This document shows, in pieces, positions 44,969 through 52,036 of a stretch of DNA of 64,000 nucleotides. A program made the position numbers and the translations under genes. Below the pieces are notes generated by a model. That model was not told the origin of the DNA, did no database searches, and saw nothing but the letters and a program-made list of their open reading frames with translations. The stretch comes from Shimia haliotis (GTDB taxonomy: Bacteria; Pseudomonadota; Alphaproteobacteria; Rhodobacterales; Rhodobacteraceae): positions 310,001 to 374,000 of the forward strand of contig NZ_FOSZ01000003.1 in assembly GCF_900114415.1 (NCBI RefSeq). Reading direction: 5' to 3'. The number at the start of each line of letters is the position of its first letter. Within the stretch, counting starts at the first letter, position 1.

Positions 44969-46270
44969 ATGCCTCAGTTTCTGAACACCTCGGATGCCGA
45001 TTTTGAAACCCGCTTTGCGGCCCTGTTGGGTGCCAAGCGCGAAGACAGTCCTGATGTGGATGCGATTGTCGCCGACATCATCGCAGATGTGCGGCATCGG
45101 GGGGATGCGGCGGTGATCGAGCTGACAGCGAAATTTGATCGGTTGGAGCTGACGCCGGAGACGTTGCGTTTTTCTGATGAAGAGATCGACGCTTATTGCG
45201 AGCAAGTCAGCGACGAAGAGCGCGCGGCGCTGGAATTGGCTGCGGAGCGCATTCGGACCTATCACGCGCGGCAGATGCCGGAAGACGCGATGTGGACCGA
45301 AGACAATGGCGCGCAGTTGGGCTGGCGCTGGACGCCTGTGTCGGCGGCGGGTCTTTATGTGCCTGGCGGGTTGGCGAGCTATCCGTCTTCGGTGTTGATG
45401 AACGCCATTCCGGCCAAAGTGGCAGGCGTCGAGCGGTTGGCGATTGTGGTGCCGACGCCGGGTGGCGTGGCAAATCCGCTGGTTTTGCTGGCGGCGCGGC
45501 TGGCGGGGGTCGATGAGATCTATCGCATCGGCGGGGCGCAGGCGGTGGCGGCATTGGCCTATGGCACGGACACGATTGCGCCGGTGGACAAGATCACAGG
45601 GCCCGGCAATGCCTTTGTCGCGGCGGCGAAACGTCGGGTGTTTGGCAAGGTCGGCATCGACATGATTGCGGGGCCGAGCGAAATTCTGGTGATTGCCGAC
45701 AAGGACAACACGCCGGATTGGATCGCGCTGGATTTGCTGTCGCAGGCCGAACACGACGAGAGCGCTCAGTCGATCCTGATCACCGATGATGAAGCCTTCG
45801 GTCAGGACGTTGTGGCAGCGGTTGAAAAGCGGCTGGAAACGCTGGAGCGGCGGGCAATCGCGGGCGCGAGCTGGCGGGACTATGGCGCGGTGATTGTGAC
45901 CAAGGATCTGTCAGAAGCGGCAGCTCTGTCCAACCGCGTGGCGCCTGAGCACCTTGAGTTGTGTGTGGCGGACCCTGACGGGCTGTGTGAGGAGATCACC
46001 CATGCGGGGGCGATCTTCCTTGGCCAGTTCACACCGGAAGCGATTGGTGACTATGTTGGCGGGCCCAACCACGTGCTGCCAACGGCGCGCTCGGCGCGGT
46101 TCAGTTCGGGGCTGTCTGTGATGGATTTTGTGAAGCGCACCACCCTGTCGAAGATGACGCCGGAAGCGTTGAAAGCGATTGGGCCGGCTGCGGAGGTTCT
46201 GGCGACCTCGGAGAGTTTGGAAGCGCATGGGTTGAGTGTCACCGCGCGTCTGGACGCGTTGAACAAATAG
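44969..46270 (+). CDS. hisD: histidinol dehydrogenase
   Basis: Zinc enzyme that oxidises L-histidinol to L-histidine in two NAD+-dependent steps. The 433-residue protein begins MPQFLNTSDADFE, with AGLYVPGGLASYPSSVLMNA, the signature IDMIAGPSEILVIAD and the zinc-binding QAEHDESAQS. The C-terminal histidine motif FVGGPNHVLPT appears as YVGGPNHVLPT, together with FSSGLSVMDFVK. ATG 44969 follows AAAGGAGTCACTTA; the frame upstream to 44924 is not homologous. It is transcribed alone, with a terminator 55 bases after the stop. Confidence 0.96.
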   Translation: MPQFLNTSDADFETRFAALLGAKREDSPDVDAIVADIIADVRHRGDAAVIELTAKFDRLELTPETLRFSDEEIDAYCEQVSDEERAALELAAERIRTYHARQMPEDAMWTEDNGAQLGWRWTPVSAAGLYVPGGLASYPSSVLMNAIPAKVAGVERLAIVVPTPGGVANPLVLLAARLAGVDEIYRIGGAQAVAALAYGTDTIAPVDKITGPGNAFVAAAKRRVFGKVGIDMIAGPSEILVIADKDNTPDWIALDLLSQAEHDESAQSILITDDEAFGQDVVAAVEKRLETLERRAIAGASWRDYGAVIVTKDLSEAAALSNRVAPEHLELCVADPDGLCEEITHAGAIFLGQFTPEAIGDYVGGPNHVLPTARSARFSSGLSVMDFVKRTTLSKMTPEALKAIGPAAEVLATSESLEAHGLSVTARLDALNK

Positions 46271-46292
46271 GAGCTTTGCCTCTCGGCCCAGG

Positions 46293-46351
46293 GCCTCACC
46301 CCAAGGTATTTTGGCAATAGGAAGAACGGCGTCTTTGGGCGCCGTTTTTTT
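46293..46351 (+). terminator. hisD terminator preceded by a Rhodobacteraceae-type intergenic element
   Basis: AACGGCG (46325-46331) pairs with CGCCGTT (46340-46346) and is followed by a run of T to 46351. Just before it, 46293-46324 reads GCCTC...GTATTTTGGCAATAGGAAG, resembling the element at 61646-61678. Confidence 0.75.
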
Positions 46352-46427
46352 GTGCGTCAGAGCGATTTTTTGCGACGGAAGTGGCGGTCAGGCGCGTTTG
46401 TAGGGGGTGTAACGAATGGAGGCCGGT

Positions 46428-46763
46428 ATGGCGGATGCGAACGACCTGCGGATTTTGGCGCTGTGTGCTGCGATGGGCGGAGCATTTTTGACGAGTTTTC
46501 TGGTGGGGGAAGCCAATGCACAGGAGCGTGAGCGGCCAGAGCCGCCCTTTGCGGAGATTGGCGCGGATTTGGGTTTGAGCACAGAACAGGTTGCGGGGTG
46601 TTTTCCGGCGCCTCGCGACGAGGAGCGCGGCGCGCGCCCTGAACGGCTGGATTTCCGGGCTGTGGTTGGCTGTCTGATGGAGCAGGACAGCACTTTGAGC
46701 GGGGAGGTCATTGCGCGGGCCTTGCGAGACAATGCACCGGATCGGGGCGGCCAGCGCGGGTGA
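46428..46763 (+). CDS. small exported hypothetical protein
   Basis: A 111-residue protein with an N-terminal hydrophobic segment (LRILALCAAMGGAFLTSFLV followed by GEANAQE), which looks like a signal peptide ending at NAQ. The rest is soluble and has two cysteines in similar contexts (QVAGCFPAP and AVVGCLMEQD), which may pair. The GGAGG at 46418-46422 sits five bases before ATG 46428, deciding the start over an ATG at 46416. I do not recognise the family. A hairpin follows at 46793. Confidence 0.7.
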   Translation: MADANDLRILALCAAMGGAFLTSFLVGEANAQERERPEPPFAEIGADLGLSTEQVAGCFPAPRDEERGARPERLDFRAVVGCLMEQDSTLSGEVIARALRDNAPDRGGQRG

Positions 46764-46792
46764 GCGCGCTGCCAATTGAGCCTCCTTGATGG

Positions 46793-46832
46793 AAAGGCGC
46801 GCCTCAATCTCCCCGGCGAGAGGCGCGCCTTT
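46793..46832. terminator. 13-bp perfect inverted repeat
   Basis: AAAGGCGCGCCTC (46793-46805) and GAGGCGCGCCTTT (46820-46832) pair perfectly around a 14-base loop, followed by GCCTTGTT. It probably terminates the exported-protein gene. Both arms contain the 8-bp palindrome GGCGCGCC. Confidence 0.55.
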
Positions 46833-46933
46833 GCCTTGTTCGCTTGCCGCGAAGGAAGAGTCGTTTGCGGATTGTCTTGTGTCGAGGCCTCGGCCTAGGA
46901 TTTGCGCAATGGCATGTGCATTGGGAGAGGCGT

Positions 46934-47770
46934 ATGGACCGCAAACTGTTGTTGATCATTCTGGACGGGGTGCCCTGGCGCAACTGGAACCGGCTTTTTG
47001 GCAATCTTGAAGGCTGGGTTGATAACGGAACGGCGCAGAAGTGGAAGATGACCTCTGTTTTGCCATCCACCTCGGCGAGCTGTTACGCCTCTATTCACAC
47101 CGGCGTCACACCGCAGGAACATGGCTGCACCGGCAACGGTAATGTATTTCGCATCAAGCAGCCTGATATTTTTGCACAGGTGCGCAAGGCAGGCGGCAAA
47201 ACGGGCGCGGTGGCGCATTCGTTCTGGAGCGAGTTTTTCAACCGCCATCCCTTCGATTATGTGCGCGATGTGGAGTATGACGAGCCGGATGCCAAGACCA
47301 TCAATCATGGCCGGTTTCACACAATGACCGGCTACGGCATGGTCAACCAGATGACGCCGTCCGACGTTGATCTGTTCGCCACGCTGAGCAACCTGTGTCT
47401 GAAACACGGGTTGGATTATGGGATGCTGCACACTTGCACTTTGGACAGCATGGGGCACCGGTTCCAGCATGACAGTCACGAGATGGATCATGCGTGTTTT
47501 GTGATGGATGAGATGCTTGCACCGTTCATCCCGAAATGGCGGCAGTTTGGTTATGATGTGATCGTCACGGCCGATCATGGGCAGGACGAGCGCGGCCACC
47601 ATGGCGGGCGCAGCGCGTTGCAGCAGGAATTTGCGCTTTATTACTTTGGTGACGCCAAGGGACCGGACAGCGATACGGTGCTGCATCAGTTGCAGTTGGC
47701 GCCGACGATCCTGAGCCTGATGGGCGCGGAAATTCCCGAGACGATGAAGGGGAAGCCCTTCCTGAGTTAG
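46934..47770 (+). CDS. alkaline-phosphatase-superfamily phosphodiesterase-like protein
   Basis: A 278-residue protein of the alkaline phosphatase / nucleotide pyrophosphatase superfamily. The first metal Asp is in LLIILDGVPWRNW, the nucleophile position is likely within SVLPSTSASCYASIHTGVTP (Ser or Thr), and the second metal site is IVTADHGQDERGHHGG with Asp-His and a later His. There is no signal peptide, so it should act in the cytoplasm. ATG 46934 has GGGAGAGG upstream. Its substrate could be a phosphodiester or phosphonate; this cannot be read. Its stop overlaps the convergent aminotransferase by four bases. Confidence 0.85.
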   Translation: MDRKLLLIILDGVPWRNWNRLFGNLEGWVDNGTAQKWKMTSVLPSTSASCYASIHTGVTPQEHGCTGNGNVFRIKQPDIFAQVRKAGGKTGAVAHSFWSEFFNRHPFDYVRDVEYDEPDAKTINHGRFHTMTGYGMVNQMTPSDVDLFATLSNLCLKHGLDYGMLHTCTLDSMGHRFQHDSHEMDHACFVMDEMLAPFIPKWRQFGYDVIVTADHGQDERGHHGGRSALQQEFALYYFGDAKGPDSDTVLHQLQLAPTILSLMGAEIPETMKGKPFLS

Positions 47771-49089
47771 GGAAGGCTTTCCGTCAGGGCCGCATCAAGC
47801 GCATCCACAATTAGCGAAATATGCGCGTCTTCCATGATGAAGGGGGGCGCGAGCAGGATGTGGTTGCCTTGTTTGCCGTCAACTGTGCCGCCCATTGGAT
47901 AGCAGATCAGGCCGGCGTCAAAAGCTGCGGCTTTGACTTTGGCGTGCAGTTGCAGGGCGGGGTCAAAGGGGGTTTTGGTTTCGCGGTCTGCCACCATTTC
48001 CAGACCGATAAAGAGGCCACGACCGCGGATGTCGCCGATGTGGGCGTGCTGGCCGAAGCGGTCCTTGAGCGCGGTCCGGAGTTTTGCGCCCATGGGGGCT
48101 ACGTTTTGCGCGACGCCGTCTGTGGTCAGGCGGTTGAGCACTGCAAGCGCTGCTGCGGCGGCCGTGGGGTGGCCGTTGTAGGTGTGGCCGTGCTGGAAGA
48201 AACCCGAACCGTCGCGGATGGTGTCAAAGATTTCGGCGGTGCAGAGCATGGCGCCTATGGGCTGATAGCCAGCGCCAAGCCCTTTGGCGACAGCGCAGAT
48301 GTCGGGCGTGATACCTTCCTGTTCATAGGCAAAAAGGCTGCCGGTGCGGCCCATGCCACACATGACCTCGTCAAGGATCAGGAGGACTCCGTGGGTGTCG
48401 CAGATTTCGCGGATGCGTTTGAAGTAGCCTTCTACCGGTGGGACTGCGCCGGAGGTTGCGCCGACGACGGGTTCGGCCACAAAGGCCAGCACGTTTTCCG
48501 CGCCGAGTTCGGCGATTTTGGTTTCGAGTTCATTTGCGACGCGCTGACCGTAGTCGAATTCGGTCTCGCCGTCCTGTTGGCCGCGATATGCGTAGCAGGG
48601 CGCGATGTGGTGGGTGTCCATCAGCATCGGTGCAAAGGGTTCGCGGCGCCACATGTTGCCGCCTGTCGCCAGCGCGCCGAGGGTGTTGCCATGATAGCTT
48701 TGACGGCGCGCGATGATGTGGCGGCGGGCAGGCTCGCCTTTCTCGATCGCGTATTGGCGGGCGAGTTTCAGGGCGGATTCCATGGCCTCTGAGCCACCCG
48801 AGACAAGGTAGACGCGGTCGAGGTTGCCGGGGGCGGCTTTGACCAGTGCCTCGGAGAGCGTCTCGGCCGGTTCCGAGGTAAAAAAGCCGGTGTGGGCAAA
48901 GGCGACGGCGTCGATCTGGTCTTTGATGGCCTGAATCACTGCGGGGTCGGAGTGGCCAAGGCAAGAGACCGCCGCGCCGCCGGAGCCGTCGAAGTAGGCC
49001 TTGCCGGATTGGTCGAAAAGAAACGGGCCGTCGCCGTGGGACACTTTGGGTGGGGTTTTGCGACTGTGGCGGGGAAAAACGTGGCTCAT
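47767..49089 (-). CDS. class III (omega-amino acid type) aminotransferase
   Basis: A 440-residue PLP enzyme of aminotransferase class III. The N-terminal part has GGAAVSCLGHSDPAVIQAI, and the core contains SGGSEAMESALKLARQY, SYHGNTLGALATGG, the Asp of VLLILDEVMCGMGRTG, and the PLP lysine in ICAVAKGLGAGYQPIGA. Members transfer amino groups from omega-amino acids, taurine or beta-alanine-type compounds. It overlaps the upstream BKACE gene by four bases, so one acts next to the other, plausibly by removing the amino group before or after C-C bond cleavage. Confidence 0.9.
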   Translation of the reverse strand: MSHVFPRHSRKTPPKVSHGDGPFLFDQSGKAYFDGSGGAAVSCLGHSDPAVIQAIKDQIDAVAFAHTGFFTSEPAETLSEALVKAAPGNLDRVYLVSGGSEAMESALKLARQYAIEKGEPARRHIIARRQSYHGNTLGALATGGNMWRREPFAPMLMDTHHIAPCYAYRGQQDGETEFDYGQRVANELETKIAELGAENVLAFVAEPVVGATSGAVPPVEGYFKRIREICDTHGVLLILDEVMCGMGRTGSLFAYEQEGITPDICAVAKGLGAGYQPIGAMLCTAEIFDTIRDGSGFFQHGHTYNGHPTAAAAALAVLNRLTTDGVAQNVAPMGAKLRTALKDRFGQHAHIGDIRGRGLFIGLEMVADRETKTPFDPALQLHAKVKAAAFDAGLICYPMGGTVDGKQGNHILLAPPFIMEDAHISLIVDALDAALTESLP

Positions 49090-49922
49090 GGCGTGGCCTT
49101 TCTGGCGGTTGGTCGGAGCGCGGAGGCGATGCGGGCGATGTTTTCGGCGTTGTTGTGCGCTAAGGTGCCGTCGGGGCGGCAGAGGTTGTTTTCGAAGCCG
49201 ACGCGGATGTTGCCGCCGAGGCGCGCGGTTTCCAGCATGGCGGCGTGTTCGTTTGGTCCAAAGGCACAGGCCGTCCAGCAGGGGAAGTCGCCGGCGAGCG
49301 CGGTCACGAAGGGGGCGAGTTCTGTGGCGCGCGCGGGGCGCGGCGGGGTGTAGCGGCCAAGCACAAGAATGACATCGCGCATGTCTTGCGGGACGATCCG
49401 GTCATCTATCAGGCGGCGCAGTGTGGCAAGGTCGTCGGTGTCGTAAAGGATATGTTGTACCTCGGTTCCCGCGTCATGCGCGGTTGCATAAATACGCTGC
49501 GCCAACTCGGGAGCGCGCATGATTTCGCGCACTGAAATACTGGCGGCGGCGGGAGCGAGATCAGTAAGGCAGGCCAATTGGTCCGGAACGTCAAAGACGC
49601 CTGCGGATTCGGTTGTGATCTGGATCGCCATGTCTGGCGCGAGGTGGTCGATTTCGGCGATGGCCTCGCGATAGAGGCCAGTGTCGAGGCTGTGGGAGCC
49701 ATCGGGATTCCGGACGTGCAGATGAATGGTGTCAGCACCGGCAAGATGGCAGTCGCGCGCGGTGGTGGTGATCTCGGAAATAGTCACAGGAAGCGCCGGA
49801 TGGTCCGGCTTTTGGCGGCGGGCGCCGTTTGGGGCGACGGTGATTCTCGGAGAATGCGCGCCGTAAGAAGGCGATTTCGCCGCCTCGGTTGGCGTTTCCG
49901 CCAAATTGTAAGTATCTGACAT
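49086..49922 (-). CDS. BKACE (DUF849, beta-keto acid cleavage enzyme)
   Basis: A 278-residue TIM-barrel zinc enzyme of the beta-keto acid cleavage family, first described for 3-keto-5-aminohexanoate in lysine fermentation. It condenses a beta-keto acid with acetyl-CoA to give an acyl-CoA plus acetoacetate. Diagnostic motifs are ITVAPNGARRQKPDHPALPV near the N-terminus, the zinc-binding IHLHVRNPDGSHSLD and the later VGFENNLCRPDGTLAHNNAE. The start is placed at ATG 49922 (MSDTYN), with a weak Shine-Dalgarno; an in-frame ATG at 49961 lies inside the operator region. It leads the minus-strand pair with the aminotransferase. Confidence 0.9.
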   Translation of the reverse strand: MSDTYNLAETPTEAAKSPSYGAHSPRITVAPNGARRQKPDHPALPVTISEITTTARDCHLAGADTIHLHVRNPDGSHSLDTGLYREAIAEIDHLAPDMAIQITTESAGVFDVPDQLACLTDLAPAAASISVREIMRAPELAQRIYATAHDAGTEVQHILYDTDDLATLRRLIDDRIVPQDMRDVILVLGRYTPPRPARATELAPFVTALAGDFPCWTACAFGPNEHAAMLETARLGGNIRVGFENNLCRPDGTLAHNNAENIARIASALRPTARKATP

Positions 49923-49966
49923 CTTAAGCCTATTTTGCCGCCGTGCGCCTAACTGAGACAATTGCA

Positions 49967-49999
49967 GTCAACTCTGAAACAAATGTTTCTTTAGTTGAC
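49967..49999. promoter_or_regulatory. nested palindrome, candidate RpiR operator
   Basis: Outer arms GTCAACT (49967-49973) and AGTTGAC (49993-49999) enclose inner arms GAAACA (49976-49981) and TGTTTC (49984-49989); both pairs are perfect and share almost the same centre. The GAAA/TTTC core resembles sites reported for RpiR-family regulators. The site sits between the divergent BKACE and rpiR genes. Confidence 0.7.
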
Positions 50000-50044
50000 T
50001 TGGCGTAAAACAGATGGAATGGTCCTGTCAAGTGGAGGGGATTC

Positions 50045-50911
50045 GTGAACACAACGATACGGATCGAAGACAGGATCGCGGAAAGCTATTCTGATTTGAG
50101 CGCGCGTTTGCAGGAGGCGGCCGACTATGTCGTCGCCAACCAAATGGACGTGGCCGCTCGGTCGTTGAGATCGGTGTCGGCGGCCAGTGGGGTGTCCCCT
50201 GCGACCTTGTCGCGTTTGGCGCGGTCACTCGGTTTTGCCAGTTATGAAGAGATGCGCGAATTGTGTCGCACCGCGGTGGGCGGGCGACAGACGTCTTTTG
50301 CGGATCGGGCCGATCTTTTGAAGCAAAGCCACAGCGCGGAGCAGAGCATATTGGACCGGCAGGCTGCGGCCTGCGTGTGGAATGTTTCGGAAATGGGGGA
50401 GACCCTGGATCGGGCGCGTTTACAGGAGGCTGTGGAGGCGCTGAAGGTGGCACGCAATGTGGTGCTGTTCGGGGCCTTCGGGTCTACGGGCATCGTCGAA
50501 TACATGGCTTATCTGGCGAATTACTTCTCGACCAACTGGACGTTGGCGGGGCGCATGGGGGCGTCGCTTGGCACGTCTTTGGCCTCGATGGGGCCGGAAG
50601 ATGTATTGCTGGTCGTGACCAAGGCGCCTTATGCCAGTCGCGCGGTGCGGGCGGCGGAGATGGCACAAGAGGTCGGGGCGAAAACCATCGTTATCTGCGA
50701 TAGCCACGCCTGTCCGGCTAATAAATTTGCCACTTTCCCTTTTATTGTCCCGTCAGAAAGTCCACAATTCTTCTCATCATATGCTGCGACTCTGGCCTTG
50801 ATGGAGACAATTATCGCCATGCTGGTGGCGCAGTCCGGAACTGACACAAGTGAGCGCATTCGCGAAGTGGAACGCCGGAACAAGAGCCTGGGAGATTTCT
50901 GGGCGGAGTGA
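50045..50911 (+). CDS. MurR/RpiR-family transcriptional regulator
   Basis: A 288-residue regulator with an N-terminal HTH_6 domain (about residues 1-80, VSAASGVSPATLSRLARSLG) and a C-terminal SIS sugar-isomerase-like domain (about 120-260, VVLFGAFGSTGIVEYMAYLA and DVLLVVTKAPYASRAVRAAE). The start is GTG 50045 with GTGGAGGGGATTC upstream. RpiR proteins usually sense phosphosugars; the neighbours (BKACE, aminotransferase, TAXI-TRAP) suggest that this one controls uptake and breakdown of an organic acid or amino compound. The nested palindrome upstream is its likely operator. Confidence 0.9.
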   Translation: MNTTIRIEDRIAESYSDLSARLQEAADYVVANQMDVAARSLRSVSAASGVSPATLSRLARSLGFASYEEMRELCRTAVGGRQTSFADRADLLKQSHSAEQSILDRQAAACVWNVSEMGETLDRARLQEAVEALKVARNVVLFGAFGSTGIVEYMAYLANYFSTNWTLAGRMGASLGTSLASMGPEDVLLVVTKAPYASRAVRAAEMAQEVGAKTIVICDSHACPANKFATFPFIVPSESPQFFSSYAATLALMETIIAMLVAQSGTDTSERIREVERRNKSLGDFWAE

Positions 50912-50928
50912 GACCACAAAAAGACTTG

Positions 50929-50944
50929 TCCCGCTTTGGCGGGA
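50929..50944 (+). promoter_or_regulatory. small hairpin before the TAXI gene
   Basis: TCCCGC (50929-50934) pairs with GCGGGA (50939-50944) around TTTG, in the 80-base gap between rpiR and the binding-protein gene. There is no T-run on the plus strand, so it looks like a partial attenuator or mRNA-stability hairpin rather than a full terminator. Confidence 0.4.
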
Positions 50945-50991
50945 TGCAAAAAAGACTACGATTTTAACTATCATCAACTAGGGAGCCTAAG

Positions 50992-51954
50992 ATGATTTCC
51001 AAACTGAAACTGGCAGGCGCAGCCATTGTTGCGTCGATGACATTCTCCGGTGTCGCAACCGCACAAGAGTTCATCTCGATCGGGACCGGCGGTGTGACCG
51101 GCGTTTACTATCCGACTGGTGGTGCGATCTGCCGTCTGGTGAACAAAGGCCGCAAAGAGCACGGCATTCGCTGCGCTGTGGAATCGACCGGTGGGTCCGT
51201 TTACAACATCAACACCATCAAAGCGGGTGAGCTGGAATTCGGTGTGGCGCAGTCCGACTGGCAGTACCATGCCTATAACGGCACGTCCAAATTCGCCGAC
51301 AACCCGTTCCCCGATGTGCGCGCGGTGTTCTCGGTACACCCTGAGCCGTTCTCTGTGATTGCACGCGCAGATGCGGGCGTGAACAGCTTTGCCGATCTCA
51401 AAGGCAAGCGCGTAAACGTCGGCAACCCGGGTTCCGGTCAGCGCGCCACCATGGAAGTGGTGATGGAAGCTTATGGAATGACCATGGACGATTTCGCTCT
51501 GGCGACCGAGTACAAAGGTTCGGAAATGGCCAAGCAGCTGTGTGACGGCAACATCGACGCGATGGTTTACACCATTGGTCACCCTGCCGCGGCGATCAAG
51601 GAAGCGACCACAACCTGTGCCGCGAACCTTGTGAACGTGACCGGCCCCGAAATCGACAAGCTGGTTGCTGACAACTCGTTCTATCGCGTGGCGACCATTC
51701 CGGGCGGCATGTACAAAGGCACCGACGGCGACACCACCACCTTTGGTGTGGGCGCGACCTTTGTGACCTCCGCGGCCATCCCTGAAGATGTGGTTTATGT
51801 TGTTGCGAAATCCGTGATGGAGAACATCGAAGACTTCCGCAAGCTGCACCCTGCCTTTGCTAACCTGGATCCGGCCGAAATGGTCAAAGACGGTCTGAGC
51901 GCGCCGCTGCATCCGGGTGCCGAGAAGGCCTATATGGAGCTTGGCCTTAAGTAA
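50992..51954 (+). CDS. TAXI-type TRAP transporter solute-binding protein
   Basis: A 320-residue periplasmic binding protein of the TAXI (TRAP-associated extracytoplasmic immunogenic) family, DctP-independent. It has a Sec signal peptide ([20 protein letters not shown] then VATAQ) and the family N-terminus [20 protein letters not shown]. Further typical parts are [40 protein letters not shown] and [15 protein letters not shown]. Substrates of TAXI-TRAP systems include glutamate and related acids. ATG 50992 follows TAGGGAGCCTAAG. It is encoded upstream of its permease, separated by a hairpin. Confidence 0.93.
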   Translation: MISKLKLAGAAIVASMTFSGVATAQEFISIGTGGVTGVYYPTGGAICRLVNKGRKEHGIRCAVESTGGSVYNINTIKAGELEFGVAQSDWQYHAYNGTSKFADNPFPDVRAVFSVHPEPFSVIARADAGVNSFADLKGKRVNVGNPGSGQRATMEVVMEAYGMTMDDFALATEYKGSEMAKQLCDGNIDAMVYTIGHPAAAIKEATTTCAANLVNVTGPEIDKLVADNSFYRVATIPGGMYKGTDGDTTTFGVGATFVTSAAIPEDVVYVVAKSVMENIEDFRKLHPAFANLDPAEMVKDGLSAPLHPGAEKAYMELGLK

Positions 51955-51984
51955 GGCAGGTTGATCCCAAATTAAAAACTGAAT

Positions 51985-52007
51985 GCGCCCCCGATTTCGA
52001 GGGGCGC
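51985..52007 (+). promoter_or_regulatory. intercistronic hairpin between binding protein and permease
   Basis: GCGCCCC (51985-51991) pairs with GGGGCGC (52001-52007) around nine bases, between the TAXI stop and the permease start. Hairpins at this position often allow the binding protein to be made in excess of the permease. Confidence 0.5.
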
Positions 52008-52036
52008 GTTCGCGTATTGGTTCAACGGGGACAAAC

